The notes: a model not told the origin generated them from the letters alone. Shown: positions 1 through 5,786, numbered from the stretch's first letter. The stretch: DNA of 8,030 bases from Syntrophomonadaceae bacterium (GCA_003562605.1 PWUG01000193.1:1-8030); one strand, 5' to 3'. A program made the numbers and translations.

Positions 1-190
1 CAAACTGAGGGTTGAAACAGGTATTCCTTCGGAACATATAAAGGCGATTGCAGAAGAAGAGGATGCTACATTAATAGTTCTTGGTATGCGTGGAAAAGGT
101 GGAGTTGAAGGTCTTGTCATAGGTAATACTGCAGAAACTTTAGCCAGAACATCCAAAAGGCCGGTGTTACTTGTTCCTGCTGGTAAATAA
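1..190 (+). CDS. Universal stress protein (UspA family), C-terminal part
   Basis: The gene is cut by the left edge of the window. Its reading phase starts at base 2 and gives 62 residues before the TAA stop at 188-190. The visible part matches the C-terminal half of a Usp alpha/beta domain: a helix ending EEEDATLIVLGMRG, then the nucleotide-binding loop G-x2-G-x9-G, then the closing strand RPVLLVPAG. In ATP-binding family members the last Gly of that loop is followed by Ser or Thr; here it is Asn followed by Thr. Usp proteins are cytosolic, usually dimeric, and linked to survival under stress, but the exact role of this one cannot be told. It ends 53 bases before the arsenite exporter gene with no terminator between, so the two may share a transcript. 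Identity is sure at family level; the N-terminus and any second Usp domain lie outside the window. Confidence 0.88.
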   Translation, partial: KLRVETGIPSEHIKAIAEEEDATLIVLGMRGKGGVEGLVIGNTAETLARTSKRPVLLVPAGK

Positions 191-227
191 ACTGAAAGCA
201 GCAGTCAAATTAATAACAATAAATAAC

Positions 228-235
228 GGGGTGAT
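228..235 (+). promoter_or_regulatory. Ribosome binding site of the arsenite exporter gene
   Basis: GGGGTGAT lies 8 bases before the ATG at 244. It matches the 3' part of the usual AAGGAGGTGAT consensus. A very similar block, GGGTGATT followed by an A-rich stretch and ACA, precedes arsC. The surrounding gap 191-243 is A-rich and shows no convincing promoter, which fits read-through from the stress protein gene. Confidence 0.7.
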
Positions 236-243
236 TAAAAACA

Positions 244-1302
244 ATGAGTGCACAGAAAGAGTACGAACTTGGTTTTTTTCATAAGTATTTAACTGTATGG
301 GTAGCCTTATGTATCATAATCGGAATAGCACTTGGAGCTACTTTTCCCGGTGCCGCGCAATTTTTAAACTCACTGGCCATTGCCCAGGTTAACATTCCTG
401 TTGCCATATTCCTTTTTGCCATGATGTATCCGATCATGGTTCAGATCGACTTCAGCGAGGTTGTTAATGCGGTCAAAGCTCCCAAAGCGGTGCTTTTAAC
501 TTTAATTATCAACTGGGGCGTCAAGCCATTTACCATGTTTTTCTTTGCCTGGCTCTTTATGCGGGTTATCTGGGCGCCGTTTATTGGTTACGAGTTGGCC
601 GGCGAATATATTGCCGGGATGATCCTCCTGGGTATTGCCCCCTGTACGGCCATGGTCCTGGTCTGGAGCTACCTGGCCCGCGGTTTCATGGGCCTGACCC
701 TGGTCCTGGTGGCCATTAACTCGTTGACCATGCTGGTGCTTTATGCACCCCTGGGCAACTTCCTGCTCGGTGTGGCCGATATGTATGTACCTTTTATGAC
801 CATTTTCCTGAGCGTTATGCTCTATGTAGGTGTCTCCCTTGCAGCCGGATATTTCAGCAGGGTCCGCCTGATTAAAACCCGCGGTATTGACTGGTACGAA
901 AGGGTTTTTCTAAAGCATATGGGTACCATATCGATTATAGCGCTGCTGTTAACCCTGATTTTCCTATTCATGCTCCAGGGTGGAGTGATTCTGCAAGCGC
1001 CCCTGGTAGTTGGGATGATTGCAGTTCCTCTGATTATCCAGACTCTCGTTATTTTTATTATCGCCTATGTTTTGGCCAAGTTAATCGGTTTAACATACGA
1101 AGAAGCGGCTCCGGCTTCAATGATCGGTGCAAGCAACCACTTTGAGGTGGCTATCGCCACTGCTGTTACGGTTTTCGGCCTTACTTCGGGAGCGGCGCTT
1201 TCCACAGTGGTCGGGGTTTTGATTGAAGTGCCTGTAATGCTCTGGCTGGTTAGGATTTGTCTGAGGACACGTGATCGGTTCCCGGCCATGAAAAAGGTTT
1301 AG
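244..1302 (+). CDS. acr3: Arsenite efflux permease, Acr3 family
   Basis: This 352-residue integral membrane protein belongs to the Acr3 family within the bile/arsenite/riboflavin transporter superfamily. It exports arsenite, and in some members antimonite, across the cytoplasmic membrane by proton antiport. The sequence is hydrophobic nearly throughout, consistent with the family's ten membrane spans; the first span is about residues 16-36. The family's essential cysteine sits in GIAPCTAMVLVWSYLA (Cys134), and the conserved acidic residue of the last span is in LIEVPVML (Glu328). Both are needed for transport in characterised Acr3 proteins. The motifs FAMMYP and NWGVKPF are also typical. Length is normal for the family. 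The ATG at 244 has a good ribosome binding site and precedes the first span by a short polar tail. arsC follows 71 bases later, forming an arsenic resistance pair. Bacillus annotations often call this protein ArsB, although it is unrelated to the E. coli ArsB family. Confidence 0.95.
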   Translation: MSAQKEYELGFFHKYLTVWVALCIIIGIALGATFPGAAQFLNSLAIAQVNIPVAIFLFAMMYPIMVQIDFSEVVNAVKAPKAVLLTLIINWGVKPFTMFFFAWLFMRVIWAPFIGYELAGEYIAGMILLGIAPCTAMVLVWSYLARGFMGLTLVLVAINSLTMLVLYAPLGNFLLGVADMYVPFMTIFLSVMLYVGVSLAAGYFSRVRLIKTRGIDWYERVFLKHMGTISIIALLLTLIFLFMLQGGVILQAPLVVGMIAVPLIIQTLVIFIIAYVLAKLIGLTYEEAAPASMIGASNHFEVAIATAVTVFGLTSGAALSTVVGVLIEVPVMLWLVRICLRTRDRFPAMKKV

Positions 1303-1343
1303 TAGGCAAGAGCAATGCATACTATAGTTTGCAAATAATTGAT

Positions 1344-1367
1344 AATCACATTACGAAATGGGTGATT
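1344..1367 (+). promoter_or_regulatory. Possible hairpin masking the arsC ribosome binding site
   Basis: AATCAC (1344-1349) and GTGATT (1362-1367) are perfect complements around a 12-base loop. The second arm overlaps GGGTGAT (1360-1366), the probable Shine-Dalgarno sequence of arsC. The stem is only 6 bp and could be chance. If real, it would lower arsC translation relative to the exporter. Confidence 0.25.
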
Positions 1368-1373
1368 TAAACA

Positions 1374-1796
1374 GTGATGGTTAGCAATAAAACCAAAGTT
1401 CTGTTTCTCTGCACGGGTAATTCCGCCCGCAGTCAGATGGCTGAAGGGTTTTTGAAAGATATTGGTTCGGATCGTTTTGAAGTATCAAGTGCCGGTATTG
1501 CACCGGTTGGGGTTAACCCACTGGCAGTAAAGGTTATGAGTGAAGTGGGTATTGATATCACCAGGCAGACTTCTGATCCGATAAGTAAAGAGTTACTGGA
1601 TGGAATTGATTTGCTGATCACACTTTGCGGTGATGCCAGGGAAAGTTGCCCTGTTGTTCCAACCAGGGTGGAAAAACGGCACTGGGCTTTAGAAGATCCT
1701 GCCAGGGCTGAGGGAACGGAACAGCAGAAATTAGAGAAATTCAGAGAAATAAGAGATCAAATTAAAAATGAAGTAGAGCAACTGATTTCTGAATAA
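1374..1796 (+). CDS. arsC: Arsenate reductase, thioredoxin-coupled (low-molecular-weight phosphatase fold)
   Basis: A 140-residue cytosolic enzyme that reduces arsenate to arsenite, which the upstream Acr3 protein can then export. It has the low-molecular-weight tyrosine phosphatase P-loop CTGNSARSQ, with the nucleophile at Cys13. The two further redox cysteines are Cys85 (in TLCGD) and Cys92 (in ESCP). The 72- and 7-residue spacings equal those of the S. aureus and B. subtilis enzymes (10, 82, 89), in which a disulfide relay passes to thioredoxin. The acid/base Asp lies in EDPARAEG (Asp108). The non-catalytic cysteine of the P-loop in those enzymes is Ala18 here. All catalytic residues are present, so it should be active. 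Start choice: GTG at 1374 is 7 bases after GGGTGAT, and ATG at 1377 is 10 bases after it; the proteins differ by one residue. It is not the glutaredoxin-type ArsC of E. coli. Confidence 0.95.
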   Translation: MMVSNKTKVLFLCTGNSARSQMAEGFLKDIGSDRFEVSSAGIAPVGVNPLAVKVMSEVGIDITRQTSDPISKELLDGIDLLITLCGDARESCPVVPTRVEKRHWALEDPARAEGTEQQKLEKFREIRDQIKNEVEQLISE

Positions 1797-1806
1797 TCAA
1801 ACTTTA

Positions 1807-1862
1807 GTACGCGGGGACGGAGGTAGTGTACCAAAAAATGCACTACCTCCGTTTTCTTGTAC
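1807..1862 (+). terminator. Long hairpin after arsC: terminator and possible REP-like palindrome
   Basis: ACGGAGGTAGTG (1817-1828) and CACTACCTCCGT (1841-1852) form a perfect 12-bp stem, extended inward by a T-G and an A-T pair around the loop CCAAAAAA. TTTCTT (1853-1858) follows directly, as in an intrinsic terminator. However, GTAC at 1807-1810 can pair with GTAC at 1859-1862, and the six bases between on each side (GCGGGG and TTTCTT) pair through several G-U wobbles with one mismatch. The whole unit is thus a near-continuous palindrome of 56 bases, which is more than a terminator needs. It begins 10 bases after the arsC stop and ends well before the next promoter. Terminator action for the usp-acr3-arsC unit is likely; origin as a dispersed repeat is inferred. 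Confidence 0.72.
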
Positions 1863-1922
1863 CAGATCGGGTACGATTGCAAATATTGCAGGGATTTATT
1901 ATCTTAAAGCGGTAGTTGAATG

Positions 1923-1931
1923 TGTTATAAT
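1923..1931 (+). promoter_or_regulatory. Extended -10 promoter of the lipid kinase gene
   Basis: TGTTATAAT is a perfect extended -10 element (TG, one base, TATAAT at 1926-1931). There is no good -35: the bases at normal distance are CTTAAA (1903-1908), a poor match, which is common for extended -10 promoters. Transcription would start near 1938, leaving a leader of about 38 bases that carries the GAGGTG ribosome binding site (1964-1969). Confidence 0.65.
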
Positions 1932-1975
1932 TGAGCAAGTTTAATCAATACCGATATTGCTACGAGGTGTGTTTT

Positions 1976-2902
1976 TTGTCATTAGCAAAAGCTGCTCTGG
2001 TAGTAAATCCCGTTTCAGCCAATGGATTGACCAGGAAACGTTGGCCTGAAATTGCCTCTGCTTTCGAAAAGGAAGGGCTTCCTTATGTCTACAGCTTTAC
2101 CGAAGCGCCGGGGCATGCCACGGAGTTGACCCTTCGTTATTTGAAGGAAGGATACAAACTAGTTGTATCGGTTGGCGGCGACGGCACAGCCAATGAAGTG
2201 ATAAACGGTTTTTTCACTGACAAAGAGGCAGCGCCCAGGGATAGAGCGTTTGGCTATATATCCACCGGAACCGGCGGTGACCTTGGTCGGACTATCGGCA
2301 CGCCCAGGGGTATTCTTGAAGCCGTCCAACATCTGGTCAGGTGTCCACCACGCCCTGTGGATGTCGGAAGGGTTACCTTTATCAATAATTTTGGCAAAGA
2401 AGAGATTCGCTATTTTATAAACGTGGCCGGCCTGGGCCTCGACGGTGACATTGTAGACCGGGTCAACCGGACCAGCAAAGCACTCGGTGGTTTTTTTTCT
2501 TTTCTGTGGGGTACGGTCGTCAGCTTGCTCCTATATCAAAATCAAAATATGGCAATTACAGTCGATGATAAAATGGTGGTTGATGAACCGATTACTTTTG
2601 TGGCAATCGGTAATGGCTGTTATTTCGGTGGTGGAATGAAAGTTGCACCAAATGCACTGATGGATGATGGTTTTTTCGATATCATCATTCTGCAAAATCT
2701 GAGCAAAATAAAATTGTTGCTAAATCTGCACCGTGTTTACCGCGGGACACATCTTACTCACCCCCTGATAACAAGCCTGCAGGGCAGAAAAATAACAGTA
2801 AACTCAAAAGGCACAGCCCTGCTTAATCTTGACGGTGAACAGCCCGGAAGGGCGCCTGCTGAAATTGAACTGCTTCCTCAGGCCATAAACCTTAAAGGTT
2901 AG
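1976..2902 (+). CDS. Lipid kinase of the diacylglycerol kinase family (DgkB/YegS/LCB5 type)
   Basis: This 308-residue, probably membrane-associated cytosolic kinase should transfer a phosphate from ATP to a lipid such as diacylglycerol. In Gram-positive bacteria DgkB recycles diacylglycerol released by lipoteichoic acid synthesis. The N-terminal kinase domain begins AALVVNPVSANG and carries the nucleotide-binding GGDGT (67-71) and GTGGD (98-102; most relatives have Asn before the Asp). The C-terminal beta-sandwich has VAIGNGCYFGGGMKVAPNA, the MDDGFFD segment, and DGEQPG with the likely catalytic Asp286 and the nearby Glu288. Start: TTG at 1976 lies 6 bases after GAGGTG (1964-1969). An in-frame TTG at 1931 would add 15 residues but overlaps the -10 element and lacks a ribosome binding site, so I reject it. 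The true lipid substrate is not shown by sequence. The gene stands between an arsenic operon and thrS, with no functional link evident. Confidence 0.88.
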   Translation: MSLAKAALVVNPVSANGLTRKRWPEIASAFEKEGLPYVYSFTEAPGHATELTLRYLKEGYKLVVSVGGDGTANEVINGFFTDKEAAPRDRAFGYISTGTGGDLGRTIGTPRGILEAVQHLVRCPPRPVDVGRVTFINNFGKEEIRYFINVAGLGLDGDIVDRVNRTSKALGGFFSFLWGTVVSLLLYQNQNMAITVDDKMVVDEPITFVAIGNGCYFGGGMKVAPNALMDDGFFDIIILQNLSKIKLLLNLHRVYRGTHLTHPLITSLQGRKITVNSKGTALLNLDGEQPGRAPAEIELLPQAINLKG

Positions 2903-2912
2903 TGAATCTGTC

Positions 2913-2941
2913 TTGACAGAGCAAAGAGCAAGTTTTATGAT
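2913..2941 (+). promoter_or_regulatory. Sigma-A promoter of thrS
   Basis: TTGACA (2913-2918), a 17-base spacer, and TATGAT (2936-2941) form a near-perfect housekeeping promoter in the 78-base gap between the lipid kinase gene and thrS. The transcript would start near 2948, giving a leader of only about 33 bases, too short for a T-box. The inverted repeat TCTGTC-TT-GACAGA (2907-2920) overlaps the -35 box and could be an operator or chance. Confidence 0.85.
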
Positions 2942-2962
2942 TATTTGTAAGCTATTGTTAGA

Positions 2963-2970
2963 AAAGGAGG
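2963..2970 (+). promoter_or_regulatory. Strong ribosome binding site that fixes the TTG start of thrS
   Basis: AAAGGAGG is an almost full-length Shine-Dalgarno match located 10 bases before TTG at 2981. It decides this start because no ATG or GTG occurs nearby in frame and the first residues (MQIKVKLENGK) match the start of a TGS domain. Confidence 0.85.
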
Positions 2971-2980
2971 CGTTTAGCGC

Positions 2981-4888
2981 TTGCAGATAAAAGTTAAGCT
3001 GGAAAACGGGAAAGAAGCTCTATATCCTGAAGGTACGACCTGCATGGATCTTTACCGGGAAAAAACAGCCGAGAATAAAGATATGATTGCAGTTCTTGTT
3101 GACGGCAAAGAATGCGATTTAAACCTGCCCCTGCCTGACAGCAGTACGGTCTCATTTGTCAATTTCGATACACCACAGGGAGCTGATATTTACCGTCATA
3201 GTTCCAGTCATATTTTAGCCCATGCCGTGAAACGCCTTTACCCAAATGCAAAACTGGGAATCGGCCCGGCCATCGAAAACGGGTTTTATTACGATGTTGA
3301 ATTTGAAGAGCCAATTTCAAGTGATGATCTGGATGCAATCGAAAAAGAAATGAAGAATATCGTAAAAGAGCGTAAGCCGATCCAGCGCCGGGAAATGACA
3401 AGGGAGGAAGCTTTACAGCTTTTTGAAGAAAAAGGCGAAAAGTATAAAATTGAACTGATTAACGACCTGCCGGATGACACCGTAATCAGCTGCTACGAAC
3501 AAAATGATTTTATTGATCTTTGTGCCGGCCCGCATCTTTCTCATACCGGCATGGTAAAAGCATTTAAACTAACCGGTCTTGCCGGAGCTTACTGGCGTGG
3601 AGATGAGCGTAACCCCATGCTGCAGCGTATCTACGGAACTGCTTTCCCGAGCAGGGAACGCCTCGACCATTACCTCAATATGCTCGAAGAGGCGAAGAAA
3701 AGGGATCACCGTAAACTGGGCCGGGAACTGGAACTTTTCAGCCTTCATGATGAAGGGCCGGGTTTCCCTTTTCTTCACAACAACGGTATGGTTGTCTGGC
3801 AGGAACTGACAAATTTTTGGCGCTATGAGCATCGCCTGGCAGGCTATGAGGAAATTAAAACTCCTTTGATCCTAAACCGGGATCTATGGGAGCAATCGGG
3901 ACACTGGGATCATTTTCGTGAAAACATGTATTTTACCAGCATTGATGAACAGGATTATGCTGTTAAGCCTATGAATTGCCCCGGGGCGATGCTTGTATAC
4001 CGTTCTAAAATGCACAGTTATCGCGATTTGCCGCGTCGCATTGCTGAAATGGGTATCGTTCACCGGCATGAACTTTCGGGAACCTTGCACGGCTTAATGC
4101 GGGTGCGCAGTTTTACCCAGGATGATGCGCATATCTTTATGCTGCCTGACCAGGTTAAATCGGAAGTAGCCGGAATTATTGCCCTGATGGACCGTTTCTA
4201 TAGTGTTTTCGGATTTGATTACAGGGTAGAGTTAAGCACCAGGCCGGAGAAGGCAATGGGCAGTATCGAGATGTGGGATAAGGCAACTGATATCCTGGGA
4301 CAGGTATTGAAAGATAAAGGTGTCGACTATCGATTAAATGAAGGCGATGGTGCTTTTTACGGGCCTAAAATAGATTTTCATTTGGAAGACTGTCTCGGTC
4401 GAAGCTGGCAGTGTGGCACGATTCAGCTCGATTTCCAGATGCCGGAGAAATTTGATTTGACTTACATTGGTGAAGACGGAGACAGGCACCGGCCGGTGGT
4501 TATTCACAGGGTGATTTACGGCTCTATGGAGAGACTGATGGCCCTGCTTATTGAGCACTACGGCGGTGCATTTCCGGTTTGGCTGGCTCCTGTGCAGGTT
4601 ACAGTGATCCCCGTAACTGAAAGGAGTCACGAATACGCACAGCAAGTTTATGATCGACTTAAGAAGGAAGATTTTCGAGTTATGCTTGACCAGCGAAACG
4701 AGAAAGTGGGCTATAAAATAAGGGAAGCGCAGGTTAAGAAGATTCCCTACATGCTTGTAGTCGGTGATCGGGAAGTTGAAAGCGGACAGGTTGCGGTGCG
4801 CCATCGCGAACAGGGAGACCTGGGAGCCGATGATCTGGGCAATCTCATTGGCAGGGGCAGAAAAGAAATTGCCGAAAAAATAATTTGA
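2981..4888 (+). CDS. thrS: Threonine--tRNA ligase (threonyl-tRNA synthetase)
   Basis: This 635-residue cytosolic class II aminoacyl-tRNA synthetase charges tRNA-Thr with threonine using ATP. All domains of the full bacterial enzyme are present. The N-terminal TGS domain covers about residues 1-62. The editing domain, which removes mischarged serine, carries HSSSH (73-77) and CAGPH (181-185). The catalytic core has the zinc ligands Cys333 (MNCPGAM), His384 (DDAHIF) and His509 (VVIHR), equivalent to E. coli Cys334, His385 and His511. Motif 2 is around RHELSG (362-367) with Arg375, and motif 3 around GSMERLMALLIEHYGG (514-529). The C-terminal anticodon-binding domain starts near FPVWLAPVQV (531-540). 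Length is normal. Translation starts at TTG behind a very strong ribosome binding site. Many Firmicutes control thrS with a T-box; none fits the short leader here. The stop codon overlaps the -35 element of the next promoter, so thrS and infC may be transcribed both together and separately. Confidence 0.98.
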   Translation: MQIKVKLENGKEALYPEGTTCMDLYREKTAENKDMIAVLVDGKECDLNLPLPDSSTVSFVNFDTPQGADIYRHSSSHILAHAVKRLYPNAKLGIGPAIENGFYYDVEFEEPISSDDLDAIEKEMKNIVKERKPIQRREMTREEALQLFEEKGEKYKIELINDLPDDTVISCYEQNDFIDLCAGPHLSHTGMVKAFKLTGLAGAYWRGDERNPMLQRIYGTAFPSRERLDHYLNMLEEAKKRDHRKLGRELELFSLHDEGPGFPFLHNNGMVVWQELTNFWRYEHRLAGYEEIKTPLILNRDLWEQSGHWDHFRENMYFTSIDEQDYAVKPMNCPGAMLVYRSKMHSYRDLPRRIAEMGIVHRHELSGTLHGLMRVRSFTQDDAHIFMLPDQVKSEVAGIIALMDRFYSVFGFDYRVELSTRPEKAMGSIEMWDKATDILGQVLKDKGVDYRLNEGDGAFYGPKIDFHLEDCLGRSWQCGTIQLDFQMPEKFDLTYIGEDGDRHRPVVIHRVIYGSMERLMALLIEHYGGAFPVWLAPVQVTVIPVTERSHEYAQQVYDRLKKEDFRVMLDQRNEKVGYKIREAQVKKIPYMLVVGDREVESGQVAVRHREQGDLGADDLGNLIGRGRKEIAEKII

Positions 4889-4913
4889 CCTGCCCTGTTT
4901 TATCTGATATATT
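4885..4913 (+). promoter_or_regulatory. Promoter of the infC-rpmI-rplT unit, overlapping the thrS stop
   Basis: TTGACC (4885-4890), a 17-base spacer, and TATATT (4908-4913) make a strong sigma-A promoter match. The -35 box overlaps the TGA stop of thrS (4886-4888). Transcription would start near 4920, about 145 bases before the infC start, just ahead of the structured leader. This placement supports both the promoter and the leader. Confidence 0.75.
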
Positions 4914-5009
4914 CAGTATTGTAAAATAACGGTTTTAAGTAGAAGCCACCGCTTCTCACCCTGAGGTGAAAGTACTGCTACCAGGGTTTATCCATAAACT
5001 TTACGGATA

Positions 5010-5040
5010 TTAAGAGCAGGCGGTATATGCCTGCTCTTAA
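5010..5040 (+). terminator. Attenuator-type hairpin in the infC leader
   Basis: TTAAGAGCAGGC (5010-5021) and GCCTGCTCTTAA (5029-5040) form a perfect 12-bp stem around the 7-base loop GGTATAT. Downstream is ACAATTTC, so the U-tract is poor: only the TCTT in the stem arm and a later TTT. It sits where the regulated terminator of an L20 leader is expected, 8 bases before the infC ribosome binding site. Termination may be inefficient or depend on the state of the leader; an effect on ribosome access is also possible. Confidence 0.62.
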
Positions 5041-5048
5041 ACAATTTC

Positions 5049-5056
5049 AGGAGGTG
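5049..5056 (+). promoter_or_regulatory. Ribosome binding site that decides the ATT start of infC
   Basis: AGGAGGTG lies 7 bases before ATT at 5064 but 19 bases before the next in-frame candidate, TTG at 5076. Only ATT has normal spacing. The nine bases GAGGTGAAA (5051-5059) also occur in the leader at 4963-4971. Confidence 0.85.
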
Positions 5057-5063
5057 AAACACG

Positions 5064-5576
5064 ATTACTAAAAATTTGTTCGTGAATGAACAAATTAAGG
5101 CCCGGGAAGTTCTGGTAATTGACGCCGATGGGACTCAGCTTGGTGTTATGAAAACTGATGAAGCTTTAGATTTGGCCCGGGAAAAGAAAGTAGACCTGGT
5201 TAATGTCGCACCGAGTGCACGACCACCTGTTTGCCGCTTGATGGACTACGGTAAGCACAAGTATGAGCAAAGTAAGCGTGAACGCGAAGCTCGTAAAAGA
5301 CAAAAGACAACGACTGTCAAAGAGATAAAACTCAGGCCTAATATTGATAAGCATGATTTCCAGGTTAAGGCTAAACGCGGCCAGAAGTTTCTCGAAAATG
5401 GTGACAAAATCAAAGTCACAGTGATGTTCAGAGGGCGGGAAATTACACACCCTGAAATCGCCCAGCGCCTGTGCAGGCAGTTAGCCGAGGATTTGGCTGA
5501 TTATGGAGTTGTGGAAAAGCCTGCTAAGCAGGAAGGGCGTAACATGATCATGATTTTGTCGCCAAAATCACATTAG
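5064..5576 (+). CDS. infC: Translation initiation factor IF-3, with ATT start codon
   Basis: IF-3 binds the 30S subunit, keeps it apart from 50S and proofreads the start codon and initiator tRNA. From ATT at 5064 the protein has 170 residues. The N-terminal domain spans about 5-70 (FVNEQIKAREV, then APSARPPVCRLMDYGKHKYEQ). A basic linker follows at about 71-86. The C-terminal domain (87-170) carries the family signature KIKVTVMFRGREITHPEIA. Start choice: ATT is 7 bases from AGGAGGTG; TTG at 5076 would give 166 residues but at a distance of 19 bases. ATT is also the known start of infC in E. coli and Geobacillus stearothermophilus. There it allows IF-3 to repress its own synthesis, because IF-3 discriminates against non-canonical starts. 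The same loop is inferred here, alongside L20 control through the leader. rpmI follows after an 18-base gap. Confidence 0.96.
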   Translation: MTKNLFVNEQIKAREVLVIDADGTQLGVMKTDEALDLAREKKVDLVNVAPSARPPVCRLMDYGKHKYEQSKREREARKRQKTTTVKEIKLRPNIDKHDFQVKAKRGQKFLENGDKIKVTVMFRGREITHPEIAQRLCRQLAEDLADYGVVEKPAKQEGRNMIMILSPKSH

Positions 5577-5594
5577 AGGAAGGTTGTTATCCCA

Positions 5595-5786
5595 ATGCCT
5601 AAGATGAAAACCCACCGTGGTGCGGCGAAACGGTTTAAAAAAACCGGCAGTGGTAAGATTAAGCGTTACCGCGCTTTTGCCAGCCATTTAACTGGTAAAA
5701 AAAGTGCCAGCCGTAAGAGACGGCTGCGCAAATCAACACTTGTTCAGCCCGCCGATTTAAAGAGGGTTAAGTTGCAAATACCATAG
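5595..5786 (+). CDS. rpmI: 50S ribosomal protein L35
   Basis: A 63-residue, highly basic protein of the large ribosomal subunit. It begins with the family signature [20 protein letters not shown] and continues with the typical basic [18 protein letters not shown]. Length is normal for L35 (about 65). ATG at 5595 is preceded by GGAAGG (5578-5583) at a somewhat long spacing of 11 bases. It lies 18 bases after infC and 75 bases before rplT in the conserved infC-rpmI-rplT order, and should be translated from the same transcript. Confidence 0.98.
   Translation: MPKMKTHRGAAKRFKKTGSGKIKRYRAFASHLTGKKSASRKRRLRKSTLVQPADLKRVKLQIP

Larger units (their letters stand above)
4920..5063 (+). ncRNA. infC leader RNA resembling the ribosomal protein L20 leader
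   Basis: This 5' leader lies between the promoter at 4885-4913 and infC, where Firmicutes carry the L20 leader. There, L20 binds the RNA and represses infC-rpmI-rplT by premature termination. Elements visible: a hairpin GAAGC-CACC-GCTTC (4942-4955); ACCCTG (4958-4963) pairing with CAGGGT (4982-4987), or the alternative TCACC-CTGA-GGTGA (4956-4969); TATCC/GGATA (4989-4993 with 5005-5009) with three more inner pairs; and a 12-bp terminator-like hairpin at 5010-5040. The unpaired purine-rich AGTACTGCTACC segment is enclosed by the second stem. The assignment rests on position, the cistrons that follow and the general shape; a covariance model search was not possible. As the window has no other sizeable gene-free stretch, this is its main non-coding element. 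Confidence 0.75.

Noticed and set aside
1065..1320. Two overlapping minus-strand frames opposite the end of acr3
   Set aside because: They overlap each other and the conserved last spans of Acr3, and show no family resemblance; treated as shadows of acr3.
1303..1373. Separate promoter for arsC (GATAAT at 1341 region, TACTAT at 1320 region)
   Set aside because: Neither -10-like string has a plausible -35 at 16-18 bases or an extended -10 TG, so co-transcription with acr3 is simpler.
1931..1975. N-terminal extension of the lipid kinase from TTG at 1931
   Set aside because: The TTG overlaps the TATAAT box, would be upstream of the likely transcription start, has no ribosome binding site, and adds 15 residues not typical of the family.
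2888..2900. Palindrome AACCTTAAAGGTT at the end of the lipid kinase gene as a terminator
   Set aside because: The RNA stem would be only 4 bp with a 5-base loop, and no T-tract follows.
3579..3832. Short open frames on both strands within thrS (3579-3809 plus, 3569-3832 minus)
   Set aside because: They sit out of frame within the conserved editing-to-catalytic region of thrS and have no recognisable motifs.
4334..4804. 156-codon open frame on the minus strand inside thrS
   Set aside because: It lies wholly opposite the conserved catalytic and anticodon domains of thrS, resembles no family I know, and its composition is what the complement of thrS codons would give.
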